A stretch of 14,358 nt of DNA from Candidatus Staskawiczbacteria bacterium (lineage in GTDB: Bacteria > Patescibacteriota > Minisyncoccia > Minisyncoccales > Staskawiczbacteraceae). The notes below the pieces were generated by a model. That model saw nothing but the letters and a program-made list of their open reading frames with translations, did no database searches and was not told the DNA's origin. Of the stretch, positions 13,701-14,358 are shown in pieces. The first letter of the stretch is position 1. Every line of letters begins with the position of its first letter. The position numbers were made by a program, and so were the translations under genes. Where the stretch lies: the NCBI GenBank assembly GCA_016866675.1, contig VGLO01000017.1, positions 1 through 14,358 of the forward strand. The letters run 5' to 3'.

Positions 13701-14358
13701 ATGGATTTTGATACTAAAAAGAAAAAGTTTTTTATTAGACTAACTAAAGAAACCAGCGATGTTCTTTTAATGCATGAAAAATACGGTCTTTGGGATAAAG
13801 ATGAGAATGGCCAAAAGTGGACTAATGTTTCAGAGCATTGTTTATTGGAAGCTGCCAGAGCAGAAGTTTTTTCGGATTTATTGAGATTTTCAGATGATAT
13901 AAAAATTGATTTGAAAAAGACAGCCGCTTTGCACGACTTTTTCAAAAGAAGAGAAAGAGAGATTACTTTACAAGGTGGAGATGAATGGGAAAATGTTAAA
14001 AAATCTGAGGAATTAGCAGACACAGAAATTCTAAAGATGAATTTAGGCAAAGAGATTGTAGAATTACTGGGAGCGGTTGGAAGTAGATCATTCGTAAAAG
14101 CAGATGCAATCTTAAAAAAAGATATTAAGTATTTAACCGATAAGGAAATTGCTTTTTTATTGATGCATTATATAGATGATTACACTATTGGAGATGAATG
14201 GGCAAAACCTGCGATATTAAATGAGGAAGGCGGGCAAAAGAATGATCTAGATAGGCGAGTTGAAAAAAGCAAGATACGATATAGTAAGGTAAGAGATAAT
14301 CCTCATGCATTAATAAATGGAGAGCACATTTTTGATGCAGAGCTTCGCATAGGTCATA
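13701..14358 (+). CDS. HD-domain-like protein, 3'-truncated by the window edge
   Basis: The frame is open from the ATG at 13701 to the right edge, giving 219 residues with no stop. It has the spaced ligands of an HD-type metal-dependent phosphohydrolase: H46 in NVSEHCLLEAAR, the HD pair H78-D79 in AALHDFFKRRERE, and aspartates D159/D160 in LLMHYIDDYTIGDEW. Between them are charged helices, as expected of an all-alpha HD fold. It is probably soluble and could act on a nucleotide or phosphate ester, but the substrate is unknown. The start lies 13 bases after the RmlC-like stop with no clear Shine-Dalgarno sequence. Unlike the genes to its left it shows no link to glycans, so it may mark the right border of the polysaccharide locus. 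Confidence 0.65.
   Translation, partial: MDFDTKKKKFFIRLTKETSDVLLMHEKYGLWDKDENGQKWTNVSEHCLLEAARAEVFSDLLRFSDDIKIDLKKTAALHDFFKRREREITLQGGDEWENVKKSEELADTEILKMNLGKEIVELLGAVGSRSFVKADAILKKDIKYLTDKEIAFLLMHYIDDYTIGDEWAKPAILNEEGGQKNDLDRRVEKSKIRYSKVRDNPHALINGEHIFDAELRIGH

Noticed and set aside
13694..14050. A 118-codon minus-strand open frame near the right end
   Set aside because: It lies opposite the HD-domain-like gene, whose plus-strand frame stays open for 219 codons with a coherent metal-ligand pattern; the minus-strand protein has no recognisable feature.
1..14358. Alternative genetic code with UGA read as an amino acid, as in some CPR lineages
   Set aside because: TGA terminates two genes exactly where their families end (229-231 and 4064-4066) and no family motif needs a TGA to be read through.

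Overview
This window is one end-to-end polysaccharide (O-antigen-type) locus. Fifteen complete or partial genes are read on the plus strand and one more runs off the right edge. The DNA is strongly A+T-rich, and most junctions overlap by 1 to 32 bases, so most or all of it is probably one transcription unit. TGA is used as a stop (229-231 and 4064-4066), so the code is standard here and not a UGA-reassigned one. Together this suggests an uncultured low-GC bacterium. The style resembles Patescibacteria/CPR genomes, but no phylogenetic marker is present and this is a weak inference. No tRNA, rRNA, CRISPR array, IS element, promoter or classical GC-rich terminator is visible, and no gene-free stretch exceeds 87 bases.

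Left part (1-3186): the C-terminal end of a DegT/PerA-type sugar aminotransferase, a CgeB-like glycosyltransferase, an HPr-kinase-like P-loop protein, and a family 2 glycosyltransferase. Centre (3242-7545): a Wzm/Wzt ABC exporter pair, Wzt having a C-terminal carbohydrate-binding-type extension, followed by two tandem paralogous glycosyltransferases. These two share a 66-base stretch of perfect DNA identity inside otherwise diverged sequence. Right part (7545-13687): a GDP-mannose 4,6-dehydratase-like enzyme, then the alpha and beta subunits of a thiamine-diphosphate (TPP) 2-oxoacid dehydrogenase E1 without any E2 or E3 gene. These are followed by a methyltransferase-fold protein, a classical SDR, an extended SDR/epimerase, and an RmlC-like cupin epimerase. 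An HD-domain-like protein (13701 to the right edge) closes the window.

Working model: the dehydratase makes a GDP-4-keto-6-deoxy sugar. The aminotransferase diverts part of it to an amino sugar (GDP-perosamine type). The module at 8521-13687 builds another unusual sugar, perhaps one carrying a two-carbon branch donated by the TPP enzyme, as proposed for AviB1/AviB2 in avilamycin. The glycosyltransferases assemble the chain and Wzm/Wzt exports it. The most unusual observations are the orphan E1 pair inside a sugar locus and two consecutive SDR-superfamily enzymes that both lack the canonical catalytic tyrosine of YxxxK.
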